A DNA stretch of 64,000 bases from assembly GCA_033283325.1 (NCBI GenBank), contig JAWMQO010000001.1, positions 868,001-932,000 of the forward strand. The letters run 5' to 3'. Both the position numbers and the translations under genes were made by a program. The notes beneath the pieces were generated by a model that saw only the letters and a program-made list of their open reading frames with translations, made no database searches and was not told the origin of the DNA. Numbering within the stretch: position 1 is the first letter of the stretch; each line of letters starts with the position of its first letter. The stretch comes from Mangrovimicrobium sp033283325. Lineage in GTDB: Bacteria > Pseudomonadota > Gammaproteobacteria > Pseudomonadales > Halieaceae. This document shows, one piece after another, positions 16,649 through 25,818 of the stretch.

Positions 16649-17866
16649 TCAGGCGGCGTCCTCGAATTCGATCGGCAGGCCTTTCAGCCCACCCACGCCG
16701 TAGAATGGCCGGTGGCCTACTTCGCCGGCGATTTTCGGATGCCTCATCCGCTGTGCGATCAAATGCAGGCCTTCCTCGATCTGGGCACGGGCGATGAACT
16801 GGCCCAGGCAGATGTGCATGCCCCGCCCGAAGGCGACATGGCGGGCCTTGCGCTCGCGCTCGGGCAGGAACTCGCTGGCCCGGTCGAAGTAGCGGGGATC
16901 GCGGCCGGAGATATTGGCGGTGAAGAAAATCATCGTCCCTGCCGGCAGCAGGACATCGCGGAATTCTATGTCCCTGGCCACCTTGCGGAAAATCATCGAG
17001 GGGTTGTGCAGGCGGATCACCTCCTCGACCACTTTCGAGCAGTATTTCACGTCCGCCGCGCATTTTTCGTAGTCTTCCGGGTTTTGCAGCAGGAAGTGCA
17101 TGATCATGGTCATCACGTTCTTGGAGGTGTCGTAGCCGGCGACGAACATGAAGATCAGCAGGTCGTAGATTTCCCGGTCGGAGAGTTTGCCCGCCTTTCC
17201 CGCGTCCAGCAGGTCATCCAGCAGGTCGTGGGTGTTCACCCGCTGTCCCTCGGCGCGGCGGTCGGCAACCAGGCCCTGCACGAAGTCGTCCAGCAGGGTG
17301 ACCGCTTTCTGCAACTCGGGCAGGTGATCGCGATTCAGGCTCATACCCAGTCCCATCGTTTCCAGGGAGTGGCGCAGGCGCGGAATTTCGGCGCTCGGCG
17401 AGCCCAGCATCGCGCTGAGCACGGAGATCGGGTAGTGAGAGATGAACACCTCGAAATCGAAATGCTCCTTCGGCGCCCACTCGTCGAGCAGTTTCGCCAT
17501 GGTGCTGCGCATAAGTTCCCGGTTACGGTTCGCCGCGGCGGGGGTGAACATGGGGGCGAGGATATCGCGCATGCGCTGGTGGGAATCACCGGTGTGGGCC
17601 AGTAACTGGACTTCGGTGAAACGCCCCCAGGGGGTGTTCTCCGCGCCCATGGCCTCGATGATGTTGTCGAAACTGGGGCACATGTTGTCGTCCATGCGCA
17701 GCAGTTCCTCGATGGCCGTGTGGTCGTAGACCACGTAGCCAAAGGCGCAGCGGCCGATCCAGGGGTGCACTTCCCGTGCTTCGTCGAACCAGTGATAGGG
17801 GTCGGCGGCGAATTCGTCCTGTTCCATGGCGAGATAGGGCAGTTCCAGCGTTTCAAGGTTTTGCAT
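16649..17866 (-). CDS. Cytochrome P450
   Basis: A 405-residue soluble bacterial P450 monooxygenase with I-helix AGYDTS, ExxR in VVEEVIR and heme ligand Cys353 in FGRGMHICLG. Note AGYDTS in place of the usual AG[DE/N]xTT: the residue before Asp is Tyr. The ATG at 17866 follows GGGAGGA. It is the last gene of a leftward operon of oxidoreductases (amidohydrolase, PQQ dehydrogenase, IorA-like, IorB-like, P450). No ferredoxin or ferredoxin reductase gene is in the window. The substrate is likely a hydrophobic ring or chain compound, by context only. Confidence 0.93.
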   Translation of the reverse strand: MQNLETLELPYLAMEQDEFAADPYHWFDEAREVHPWIGRCAFGYVVYDHTAIEELLRMDDNMCPSFDNIIEAMGAENTPWGRFTEVQLLAHTGDSHQRMRDILAPMFTPAAANRNRELMRSTMAKLLDEWAPKEHFDFEVFISHYPISVLSAMLGSPSAEIPRLRHSLETMGLGMSLNRDHLPELQKAVTLLDDFVQGLVADRRAEGQRVNTHDLLDDLLDAGKAGKLSDREIYDLLIFMFVAGYDTSKNVMTMIMHFLLQNPEDYEKCAADVKYCSKVVEEVIRLHNPSMIFRKVARDIEFRDVLLPAGTMIFFTANISGRDPRYFDRASEFLPERERKARHVAFGRGMHICLGQFIARAQIEEGLHLIAQRMRHPKIAGEVGHRPFYGVGGLKGLPIEFEDAA

Positions 17867-17967
17867 TTTTATCCTCCCGCTTTCGGGCCTCCTGGCGAGG
17901 TCCGATGGCTGAATGTCAGCGCTCTACATGTCGAATACTGGTACTCGTGGCTACGTTTTCCTCGTCG

Positions 17968-20238
17968 TCAGCTCCAGCTCAGGTCGTGCTTGCGAAATGG
18001 TGTGCGCCGCAGGCGCTTACCGGTGGCCTGGAAGATCGCGTTGCCAATCGCCGGCCCAATCGGCCCTACCGGGGCTTCACCGATGATACTCATACGCTCG
18101 TGACCGGAGAGGGCATCGAAGTGGACCCGGATGGTCGGCAGGTCATCGCCCATGCGCAGCATGGGGTAGCGATCGAAATTCAGGTCCGGCGTGGCGCCGT
18201 TTTCAATACTCAGCTCTTCGTTCAGCGTCATGTTCATGCCGAACAGCACGCCACCCTCGATTTGCGCGCGCACTGCGTCCGGGTTGGCCACACGGCCGCA
18301 GTCGAAGGCGACGTCGACCTGCCTGACAGTGAGTTCTCCCGCCTTGCTGACCGAGACCCGCGCCGCCGCACACATCACCGTACCTGCTTCGCGCATCGCT
18401 CCGGCAGGCCAGTTGGAGATCGCAATGCCCAGGCCTTCGCCCGCTGGCAGCCTGCTTCCCCAGCCGGCTTTTCCCGCGGCGACCCGCAGGCAGTCCGACC
18501 AGCTCTTGTCCCACTTCGACATCAGGTGGAGCCGGTACTCAAGCGGGTCGATGCCCGCGGCGATGGCGCAGTCGTCGATGAAGGTTTCCACGATGAAGAC
18601 ATGGGAGTTGAAGCAGGGCCCGCGATAGGCGCCGTTCATGATGTTGACCGGCTGGGTACTGGTCGACAGGTGCAGGTTGGGAATGATGCCGCTGGTGAAG
18701 TAGGGCATGTCGTCGTAGCCCAGGGTGAGCTGGTAGAGCGGCTGAGTGCCCGTGAAGCAGACCCTGGAGGTCACCGCCTGCGGGTAGCCGTCACTACCGA
18801 GTACCGCCCTGAAGCGGGTATTGATCGGCGTGCGGTAGCGCCCCTGGGCGAAACACTCTTCCCGTGACCAGATGGTCTTTACCGGTACATTTGGGTATTC
18901 CCTGGCGACGGCTACCGCCATGCGCACGTCGTCGGCCTGGGTGCCCCGACCGAAGCGGCCGCCGACCAGCGTCTGGTGCATGAGCACCTGCTCGGGCGCC
19001 AGGCCGGTCTCGTCGATAACCACCCAGTAGGCCTGCAGCATGTCCTGGGTCGGGCACCAGACCTCCGCACCCTGGTCGCTGACCTGGGCCGTGGCACTGA
19101 GTGGTTCGATCATCGCGTTCTCGGCGTAAGGCGTGGCGTAGTCGTGCTCGACGATTTTCCCATCGTTGACGGAATTCACATCCCCGCTTTCGCGCAGCAC
19201 CCGCGCCGGAGGCTGCTCGTGCAGGGCCGCGGTCGCGGCGTAGATTTCGCTGGAATTTTCCCAGTTTTTCCCCGCGCCCTTTTCCCATTCGCAGGGCAGG
19301 GCGTCCAGCGCCATTTTCGCCTGCCAGTAATGGTCGGCGATGACCGCGACGCCACTCTGGACCTGGTTCGTGGCGAGGCCCCAGGTGGATTTTTGTTCCA
19401 GTTTTGTACCCCGGGTGTTCGACGGGTCGACCACCACCACGGCGCGTACGCCGGGCATGTCCAGCACGGCTTCGGGTTCGTGGTGTTTCAGCCTGCCGCC
19501 GTGGATGGGCGCCTGCTTCAGCGCGGCGTGGACCATGCTGGGTACTTTCACGTCGATGCCGAAGACTGCCTCGCCGCGGGTGACGGCGGGAATGTGCAGT
19601 TTGGCCGGGGAGGCCTTGCCGAGGAAAGTCCATTCACTTTGCGGCTTGAGGGCGGGCTCCTCGTCGAGCGCGATAGTCGCGGCCGAAGCGGCCATTTGGC
19701 CGTAGCCCACGCTGCGGCCGGAGGGTGTGTGCGTCAGGGTGCTGTTTTCCGCGCGCACCTCTGCAGGCGCGACTTTCCAGTGTTGCGCCGCGGCCAGGAT
19801 CAGGCGTTCCCGGGCGCTGGCGCCCAGTTGCATGATGTAGTCCATACGCTCGTGGTCATTGCCGTGCCCGCCGAACCAGGGCAGGAAACCGCGGGTGTAG
19901 ACGCCGGCCTCCCGGTAGTCGCGGTTGATGGAACTGGATTGCACACTGACCCTGTTCCAGTCGCAGGCCAGCTCCTCGGTGATGTTCATGGCCATCTGGG
20001 TCATCGCGCCGTTGCCGATTTCCGGGGTCGGCACGCGTACGATCACCCTGTCGTCCGCGGTGATCTCCAGCCAGGGTGACAGCTCGCCGGCGGTGGAGTT
20101 GTCCGGCCCCCAGGGAACCGGGCTCGTCCCGGCGCGCAGTTCGCCCATGCCGAGCAGCATGCCGCCGGCGAGTGCGGAACTTCTGATAATGAACTGGCGA
20201 CGGCTGAGATCGACGCCTGTGCTTGCCCGGCGATTCAT
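17968..20238 (-). CDS. Molybdopterin-dependent hydroxylase large subunit (IorB-like), Tat-exported
   Basis: A 756-residue xanthine-oxidase-family subunit of the isoquinoline 1-oxidoreductase beta type, which hydroxylates a ring or oxidises an aldehyde with water as oxygen source. The N-terminus has a twin-arginine signal (LSRRQFIIRSSALAGGMLLG), so the complex is probably periplasmic. Molybdenum-cofactor regions include GGRFGRG and GAYRGPCFNSHVF, and the C-terminal block IGEAPVGPIGPAIGNAI carries the expected catalytic Glu. It overlaps the 2Fe-2S subunit gene by four bases (ATGA), showing tight coupling. There is no FAD subunit, as usual for this type; electrons may pass to the adjacent cytochrome-containing dehydrogenase or another cytochrome. 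Confidence 0.92.
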   Translation of the reverse strand: MNRRASTGVDLSRRQFIIRSSALAGGMLLGMGELRAGTSPVPWGPDNSTAGELSPWLEITADDRVIVRVPTPEIGNGAMTQMAMNITEELACDWNRVSVQSSSINRDYREAGVYTRGFLPWFGGHGNDHERMDYIMQLGASARERLILAAAQHWKVAPAEVRAENSTLTHTPSGRSVGYGQMAASAATIALDEEPALKPQSEWTFLGKASPAKLHIPAVTRGEAVFGIDVKVPSMVHAALKQAPIHGGRLKHHEPEAVLDMPGVRAVVVVDPSNTRGTKLEQKSTWGLATNQVQSGVAVIADHYWQAKMALDALPCEWEKGAGKNWENSSEIYAATAALHEQPPARVLRESGDVNSVNDGKIVEHDYATPYAENAMIEPLSATAQVSDQGAEVWCPTQDMLQAYWVVIDETGLAPEQVLMHQTLVGGRFGRGTQADDVRMAVAVAREYPNVPVKTIWSREECFAQGRYRTPINTRFRAVLGSDGYPQAVTSRVCFTGTQPLYQLTLGYDDMPYFTSGIIPNLHLSTSTQPVNIMNGAYRGPCFNSHVFIVETFIDDCAIAAGIDPLEYRLHLMSKWDKSWSDCLRVAAGKAGWGSRLPAGEGLGIAISNWPAGAMREAGTVMCAAARVSVSKAGELTVRQVDVAFDCGRVANPDAVRAQIEGGVLFGMNMTLNEELSIENGATPDLNFDRYPMLRMGDDLPTIRVHFDALSGHERMSIIGEAPVGPIGPAIGNAIFQATGKRLRRTPFRKHDLSWS

Positions 20239-20708
20239 GCAATGGCTCCCGCACGGATTGCTTCCGCGGCCTTGTGGATCGCCGCGCGAATACGCGGGTA
20301 GGTGCCGCAGCGGCAGATGTTGGTAATCGCCGCGTCGATGTCCGCATCGCTGGGATCATCGTTGCGTTGCAGGAGGTCGGCGGCGGCCATCAGGATGCCG
20401 GACTGGCAGTAACCGCACTGGGGTACGTTCAGGGTGTACCAGAGTTCCTGCAGGGGGTGGTCACCGTTTTCCGACAGCCCTTCGATGGTGGTGATGTCCA
20501 GGCCTTCGATTGCGGAGGCCGGAATAATGCAGGAGCGGGTGGCAGTGCCGTTGATATGCACCGTACAGGCTCCGCACTGGGCAATGCCACAGCCGAACTT
20601 GGTGCCGGTCATGCCGAGGTGATCGCGCAGTACCCAGAGCAATGGGGTGGTCGGATCGACCTCGAGTTGCTCCGCTTTGCCGTTGAGTTTGAACTTGATA
20701 TCCGCCAT
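20235..20708 (-). CDS. 2Fe-2S subunit of molybdenum hydroxylase (IorA-like)
   Basis: A 157-residue electron-transfer subunit with two [2Fe-2S] sites: a plant-type ferredoxin site (CGIAQCGACTVH, near residues 40-51) and a helical site (CGYCQSGILM with CRCGTY). This domain order is standard for the small subunit of xanthine-oxidase-family enzymes. It partners with the IorB-like subunit directly downstream (four-base overlap). It has no signal peptide, so export would be as a complex through the Tat signal of the large subunit, as known for related enzymes. Confidence 0.94.
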   Translation of the reverse strand: MADIKFKLNGKAEQLEVDPTTPLLWVLRDHLGMTGTKFGCGIAQCGACTVHINGTATRSCIIPASAIEGLDITTIEGLSENGDHPLQELWYTLNVPQCGYCQSGILMAAADLLQRNDDPSDADIDAAITNICRCGTYPRIRAAIHKAAEAIRAGAIA

Positions 20709-20746
20709 GTATCGCTCCGGCCGGGTTTAGCGTTTCGATTGCAGTA

Positions 20747-23341
20747 TCAGCTGTCGATTTGCAGCAGTACGGGATTGAAGTACTCGCGAATCAATACCAG
20801 TTTGTCCCCGCGAAAGCGGAACACCGCGATGTACTCGTTGGCGTAGGTGCCGGTATTGCCCTTTTTTACTGCCTTGCTGCTGAATTCGGCGATCAGTACC
20901 TCGCCGTCGGCGCCCGGGTACCAGTCCTTGGGAATGAATTTGAGGGTGTCCCAGAATTCCGGCAGGGTCTTCTTGAACTGGGCGATGATCGCGGCCTTGC
21001 CCTCGAAGAGATTGTCACCGGGCAGGTAGGGGAAATGCATTACCGCATCGTCCGCCACGTGCTCTCCGGCGTGGTCGATTTCCAGGGCGCCGAGCCTGTC
21101 GAGGAAACTCGTAACGATGGCTTTCTGTGTTTCTGCTGACATGGAGAGATCTTGTCCTTTTTGCTGAGGTTGTTGGTCCGGCGAAACAGTGGCCTGGTCT
21201 TTGTCCTGGTCATTCTCCTGGTCACCCGCCTCGTCGAGGGCCTGGCCGCGGGCGCGCAGGTACTGGCGAATGGCCTCGGCCTGTGCCTCGCTCAGGCTGT
21301 CGAATTTTGGCATGCCGTTGGTCACCAGGGCACCTTCGCGGACGACGCCGTGGAATACTTCCCGGCTGCGCACGATGGGGGACAGCCGCAGGTCCGGCGC
21401 AGTTCCCCCGGCCACCGCATTGCTGCCGTGGCACACCATACAGCCGGCCATCATATATTGCACGGCGCCTTCCTGCTCCAGTGCCGCGTCGGCTTCATAC
21501 TGCGGATCCTCCGGCGCGACCAGCGGCGGGGGCGGCGGATTGGGAGGGATATGCGCAGTGCCGTCCAGGGCAAAAGTCAGTACCCTCCGGGGCATGTGAT
21601 AGTCGGTGCGAAAATTCTCGATGCCGTCTGCGAACAGTCCGCCACCCGAAGTGCCATTGCCGGTGAGTACCGTGATGTACTGGCGCCCGTCCACCGCGTA
21701 ACTGATCGGCGGCGCGACCACCGGGACGCCGGCATTGAAAGTCCACAATGCCTTTCCGCTTGCCGCGTCGTAGCCTACGAAGCGGCCATCGATGGTCCCC
21801 TGGAATACCAGGTCGCCGGCGCTGGCCATGGTGCCGCCAGGCCAGTCCCCCGGTGTCTCGACGGTCCAGCGCGCCTTCTGCTCTACCGGGTCCCAGGCCT
21901 TGAGGAAGCTGGTGCGGGCGCCGGGGATATCGAGATTCATGTCGCCGTGGATGCCCATGCTCACTTCCGGGGTGTCGGTCTCGGGACCCGGGTGATGAAT
22001 CATCGAGGCGCGGCGCAGTTCCGGGATGTAGACCAGGCCGGTCCGCGGGCTGAAGGACTGGGGTTGCCAGGAATGGGCGCCGGTCACTCCGGGCCACAGT
22101 TCGAAGGGCTGTTTGTCGCTGTCGCGAAAGCCGGGGGCCTCCACCGGGCGTCCGCTTTCGATATCGATATGCGTTGCCCAGGTCACTTTGGAGAAGGGCT
22201 CGGCGGAAATCAGTTCTCCGTTGCTGCGATCGATGACATAGAAAAAGCCGTTTTTCGGCGCCTGCATCAATACCTTGCGTGCGCGCCCGTCGATTTCGAG
22301 GGTGGCCAGGGTCATGTCCATGGCCGAGTTGTAGTCGGTCTGTTCCGCCGGGGAGTTCTGGTAGTGCCAGCGGTACTCGCCGGTGTCGGCGTCGAGGGCG
22401 ACCACCGAACTGAGGAAGAGGTTGTCCCCTTCGCCGCTGCTGCGCAGGCGATGGCTGTAGGGGAAGCCGTTGCCGGTACCGATGTAGAACTGGTTCAGTT
22501 CGGGGTCGTAGCTGATGGCGTTCCAGACGGTGCCGCCGCCGCCGTGATTCCACCAGTCCCCGCCCCAGGTTTTCGCCGCCATTTCCATGGCGGGCTGTTC
22601 GAAGCCACCGGCGGGGTCGCTGGGAATGGTGTAGAAACGCCAGAGGCGTTTGCCTGTCATCGCGTCGAAGCAATCGACATAGCCGCGTACGGGGGCGGTG
22701 TCCGCGCCGCCGTGGCCGATCAGGAGCTTGCCGTCGAAGACCCGCGGTGCCCCGTTGACGTAGCGACCGTCGACTTCCTCCGGCAGGGTGCGGGCTTCCC
22801 ACAGGGGCTCACCGCTGGCCGAATCCAGTGCTATGACCCGTCCGCCCTGGGTGACGGTGAAAACCCGCTGGTTCCAGTAGGCGAGGCCTTTCGCGCCATA
22901 GCCGAAGCGCAGTCGTGCCCCGGACTGGCGACGTGCGTCGGAGTCGTATTCCCAGAGCAACTCACCGGTGGCCGCATCCAGGGCGCGAATATAGGAGTGC
23001 CCCGTGGTGACGAACATCTTGCCATCGGCCATGACCGGTGCGGTCATGGTATTGCCCGCTGGGAGGTCGAAATACCAGGCCGGGGACAAGCGGGAGACGT
23101 TTTGCCGATTGATCTGCGCAAGTGGGCTGTAGTGGTCCTCGGCGCCATCGCGACCCCAGGAGGGCCAGTCGGTGGGCGTTCCCTCGGGGATCGGGGGAAT
23201 GGCTGCGGCTGCGCTCCCGGCAGTCTCCGTGGGCGCAAGTCCGGTTTCCGGTGCTGTCGAGCGTTCGCAGCCAGCACTGGCGAGTGCCATCACCAACACG
23301 GTGGCCAGCCAGGGAATGTGTCGAAGCGGAGCAGTGGGCAT
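20747..23341 (-). CDS. Fusion: PQQ-dependent dehydrogenase + cytochrome c + SnoaL-like domain
   Basis: An 864-residue exported protein. The signal peptide ends at ALASAGC, a possible lipobox. Residues about 55-600 form a PQQ beta-propeller of the quinohemoprotein alcohol dehydrogenase type (WGGDWWNHGGGGTVWN, IGTGNGFPY, GAHSWQPQSFSPRTG). A cytochrome c domain follows, with heme site CMVCH (634-638) and a likely axial Met in NGMPKF. After a charged, Q/D-rich linker, residues 734-864 form a SnoaL/NTF2-like domain (MHFPYLPGDNLFEGKAAII). The vicinal cysteine pair usual in this family is missing where it is expected. The ATG at 23341 was chosen; the TTG upstream is unlikely. An internal ATG at 21142 could make the SnoaL part alone. 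Confidence 0.88.
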   Translation of the reverse strand: MPTAPLRHIPWLATVLVMALASAGCERSTAPETGLAPTETAGSAAAAIPPIPEGTPTDWPSWGRDGAEDHYSPLAQINRQNVSRLSPAWYFDLPAGNTMTAPVMADGKMFVTTGHSYIRALDAATGELLWEYDSDARRQSGARLRFGYGAKGLAYWNQRVFTVTQGGRVIALDSASGEPLWEARTLPEEVDGRYVNGAPRVFDGKLLIGHGGADTAPVRGYVDCFDAMTGKRLWRFYTIPSDPAGGFEQPAMEMAAKTWGGDWWNHGGGGTVWNAISYDPELNQFYIGTGNGFPYSHRLRSSGEGDNLFLSSVVALDADTGEYRWHYQNSPAEQTDYNSAMDMTLATLEIDGRARKVLMQAPKNGFFYVIDRSNGELISAEPFSKVTWATHIDIESGRPVEAPGFRDSDKQPFELWPGVTGAHSWQPQSFSPRTGLVYIPELRRASMIHHPGPETDTPEVSMGIHGDMNLDIPGARTSFLKAWDPVEQKARWTVETPGDWPGGTMASAGDLVFQGTIDGRFVGYDAASGKALWTFNAGVPVVAPPISYAVDGRQYITVLTGNGTSGGGLFADGIENFRTDYHMPRRVLTFALDGTAHIPPNPPPPPLVAPEDPQYEADAALEQEGAVQYMMAGCMVCHGSNAVAGGTAPDLRLSPIVRSREVFHGVVREGALVTNGMPKFDSLSEAQAEAIRQYLRARGQALDEAGDQENDQDKDQATVSPDQQPQQKGQDLSMSAETQKAIVTSFLDRLGALEIDHAGEHVADDAVMHFPYLPGDNLFEGKAAIIAQFKKTLPEFWDTLKFIPKDWYPGADGEVLIAEFSSKAVKKGNTGTYANEYIAVFRFRGDKLVLIREYFNPVLLQIDS

Positions 23342-23435
23342 AGCTGATCTCAAGGTTGTTATTGGTGAACTCGGGCAGCGCGGTTTCCGTGCGGCTGGAA
23401 AAAAGGGTGCCGGTCCCGGGATGGCGCTCGCGGAT

Positions 23436-24716
23436 TCACGCCCCGAGCCGGTCGATAATCGTGCGGCCGTCGCGCAGGAGTAACTTCAGCGATTCCTGTG
23501 GCCGCGCCAGCAGGCCGAGATCGTCCAGGGGATTACCCTCGACCAGTACCAGGTCGGCCAGCGCGCCGGACTCGATCACCCCCACTTTGCCGCCGGCATC
23601 GCTGAGGAGTTCACCGGCGGTGCTGGTACCCCAGGACAGCACATCCTCGGCGGAAAGGCCCTCGATTGCGCCGTAGTAGGCGAACTCGCGACCGTAGCAG
23701 CCGACCTGGTGATCCAGCGGATCGTCCTCGAGCATGTCGCGAAAGACGCCGCTGTAGTCGTCGCCAATGAGGATTTTCACGCCGGCCTTGTGTGCCCTCG
23801 GGAGGATCTCGCGCACACTGTCGTAGTAGCGCTGGGTAGATCCATCGGCTTCGCCCCAGCCCATCTGCAGCAGCAGCTTGGGGTAGACCAGGCTCGGTAC
23901 CCAGTAGGTGCCGTGTTTCAGCATGGCCTCGACAAGCTCGTCGTCGACGGCGTCGCCGTGGTCGATGATGTCGACCCCGAGTTCGATGCACTCCATGATC
24001 ATCGCCTTGTCCGCCACGTGGGCGCGTACCTTCGCGCCGGATTCGTGGGCCGCGTTGACGATGGCGGCGATTTCATCGCGGGAGATGTTGCGCACGGTGC
24101 GGCCAGGAAAACCGTGACCGGCGCTGGCGAATATCTTGATGGTTTCCGCACCCTTGCGGATTTCCTCGCGCACCATCTTGCGCAATTCCTCGGGGCCATC
24201 GCCGTAGAGGTCGATGCCCGGTGTATCGTAGCGCTGCCACCACTTCTTGCTGTCGTTGAGATTGGCCGTTGTGCCGATGTGGTGGCTGCAGGCGCGAATG
24301 CGCGGCCCGTCAATGATGCCCTCGGCGATGGCGATCTTCAGTTGTGGGTCGATATCGTGTGCACAGGAGGCGCCGACATAGCCGGTAAAACCGCTTTCCA
24401 GCAACACGCCACAGGTGCGCACCGCGATGGCCATCAGCACACCCGGCGGTAACTCCTTGCCAAGGGGAAGTCCCGAGAGCCCTTCGGCGAGGGAGAATTT
24501 GTAGAAGTCCGGGTGCAGGTGGCAGCTGATCATGCCCGGCATCAGGGTGAGGCCGGCGGCATCGATTTCACGCGCCCCTGGCATCGCCTCGCCCTGGTCC
24601 AGCCCGGCGATGCGCCCTTCGCTGACAGTGACGCTATGGGTGCCGTGCAGGAGCTTGAGGCCGTCGAAAACGCGGGCGTTGGTGAAGGTGACATCGTTGT
24701 TCTGGTTAGCGGCCAT
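23436..24716 (-). CDS. Metal-dependent amidohydrolase
   Basis: A 426-residue amidohydrolase-superfamily enzyme of the imidazolonepropionase-like/prolidase-like group. It shows metal ligands HxH (ISCHLHPDF), a candidate carbamylated Lys in ETIKIFASAG, His in VRAHVADKA, His in IDHGDA and the catalytic Asp region ILIGDDYSG. It has no signal peptide. The ATG follows GAGGAGG. It is the first gene of a leftward operon that continues with PQQ dehydrogenase, IorA/B-like and P450 genes. Likely job: ring opening or amide/lactone hydrolysis in the pathway (inference). Confidence 0.88.
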   Translation of the reverse strand: MAANQNNDVTFTNARVFDGLKLLHGTHSVTVSEGRIAGLDQGEAMPGAREIDAAGLTLMPGMISCHLHPDFYKFSLAEGLSGLPLGKELPPGVLMAIAVRTCGVLLESGFTGYVGASCAHDIDPQLKIAIAEGIIDGPRIRACSHHIGTTANLNDSKKWWQRYDTPGIDLYGDGPEELRKMVREEIRKGAETIKIFASAGHGFPGRTVRNISRDEIAAIVNAAHESGAKVRAHVADKAMIMECIELGVDIIDHGDAVDDELVEAMLKHGTYWVPSLVYPKLLLQMGWGEADGSTQRYYDSVREILPRAHKAGVKILIGDDYSGVFRDMLEDDPLDHQVGCYGREFAYYGAIEGLSAEDVLSWGTSTAGELLSDAGGKVGVIESGALADLVLVEGNPLDDLGLLARPQESLKLLLRDGRTIIDRLGA

Positions 24717-24880
24717 GCTGCCTCCTCAAGCATCGTCCCAGTATCGCATGGGGGCAGCTCGTGGTTTTCGATAGTATACGACCGGGTGTATGGAGATTGC
24801 GCCAGTTTAATCTTACCGGCCTTGACCTCGTGTTGGCGGCCCAACACACTCTTCGACCGAAGAGCATAAAGGTCCTGTTG
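24717..24880. promoter_or_regulatory. Divergent promoter region of the two catabolic operons
   Basis: This 164-base gap must hold promoters for the leftward amidohydrolase operon and the rightward hydrolase operon. It is richer in A and T than its surroundings (for example TTTCGATAGTATACG at 24768-24782). A 16-base dyad, CTCTTCG-AC-CGAAGAG (24849-24864), lies 17 bases before the rightward start codon and overlaps the expected 5' leader. It may be an operator. Confidence 0.4.
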
Positions 24881-25729
24881 ATGAGTGTGCAGTCCGATCC
24901 CGCCGAGTTGATAGCCCAGGTTGAAGCCAGGGGCCGGCGTTACGAGACAGCCTGTGGCGATGGCGCACTGGTGTGGCGCAACTGGGGCAGTGGAGCGCCG
25001 CTGCTGCTCGCCCACGGCGCCGGCGGATCCTGGCTGCACTGGATTCGCAACATCGACGCACTGGCGGAGGATTACTCCGTTTGGGCAGTGGACTTGCCGG
25101 GCTACGGTGAGTCGGCCCTGCCGGCAGAGGAAAACCACAGGACGATATCCTCGGCGCTCGCGAACGGACTTGTCGAACTGGTCGGTTCCCGGCTGCCACT
25201 GGACCTTGTCGGCTTTTCCTTCGGCGGTGTGGCGCTGGGCCACCTCGCCATGCATTACCCCGAACTGGTCCGGCGCCTGGTGCTGGTGGATACCGGCGGC
25301 CTGGATACCCCCCGTTCCCACCCCGACCTGCGCGGCATGCGCGGCCTCGACGCCGCGGCGCGGGTGGAGGTCAATCGCCACAATCTCCTGCAGCTGATGC
25401 TATACGCCGAGGAGAGCGTGGACGATCTCGCCCTTTACATCCAGGCTCGCGTGGGGACCCAGGCGCGGCTCAATCCGATCGACCTGGTGCTGCCGGACAA
25501 ACTGCTGAAAATCCTGCCGAAGCTGAGCCTGCCGGTTGACTGTATCTGGGGGGAGCTGGACCAGCCGCACCCGAACCCGCCCGCGCAGGAGGCCGTGTTG
25601 CGGCGCTTTTTTCCGAAGATGGACTTTCGTGTTATCGAGGGAGCGGGGCACTGGGTGATGTACGAGCGCCCCGAGGCTTTCCACGCGGCATTGCGCGGGA
25701 TTCTTGGCAACAGCTGCAAAGCGGCATAG
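24881..25729 (+). CDS. Alpha/beta-hydrolase
   Basis: A 282-residue alpha/beta-hydrolase with oxyanion HGAGGS, nucleophile Ser113 in GFSFGG, Asp227 in WGELDQPH and His257 in GAGHWVM. The set resembles carbon-carbon (meta-cleavage product) and ester hydrolases of aromatic and terpenoid pathways. The ATG at 24881 is preceded by AAAGG; an upstream extension of 40 codons lacks family similarity. It is the first gene of a seven-gene rightward run that ends with the arylsulfatase. Confidence 0.9.
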   Translation: MSVQSDPAELIAQVEARGRRYETACGDGALVWRNWGSGAPLLLAHGAGGSWLHWIRNIDALAEDYSVWAVDLPGYGESALPAEENHRTISSALANGLVELVGSRLPLDLVGFSFGGVALGHLAMHYPELVRRLVLVDTGGLDTPRSHPDLRGMRGLDAAARVEVNRHNLLQLMLYAEESVDDLALYIQARVGTQARLNPIDLVLPDKLLKILPKLSLPVDCIWGELDQPHPNPPAQEAVLRRFFPKMDFRVIEGAGHWVMYERPEAFHAALRGILGNSCKAA

Positions 25730-25818
25730 TCGATAAAACGACATCTTCTGTCGATACTGGGGCGGAGGCATCGGCCAGACTGGCTGTTTTCACCCCGTGC
25801 CATCGAGGAGATGCCCCC

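Noticed and set aside
21152..23347. 731-codon plus-strand frame opposite the PQQ dehydrogenase
   Set aside because: Opposite a protein with clear propeller and heme motifs; no ribosome site or domain of its own.
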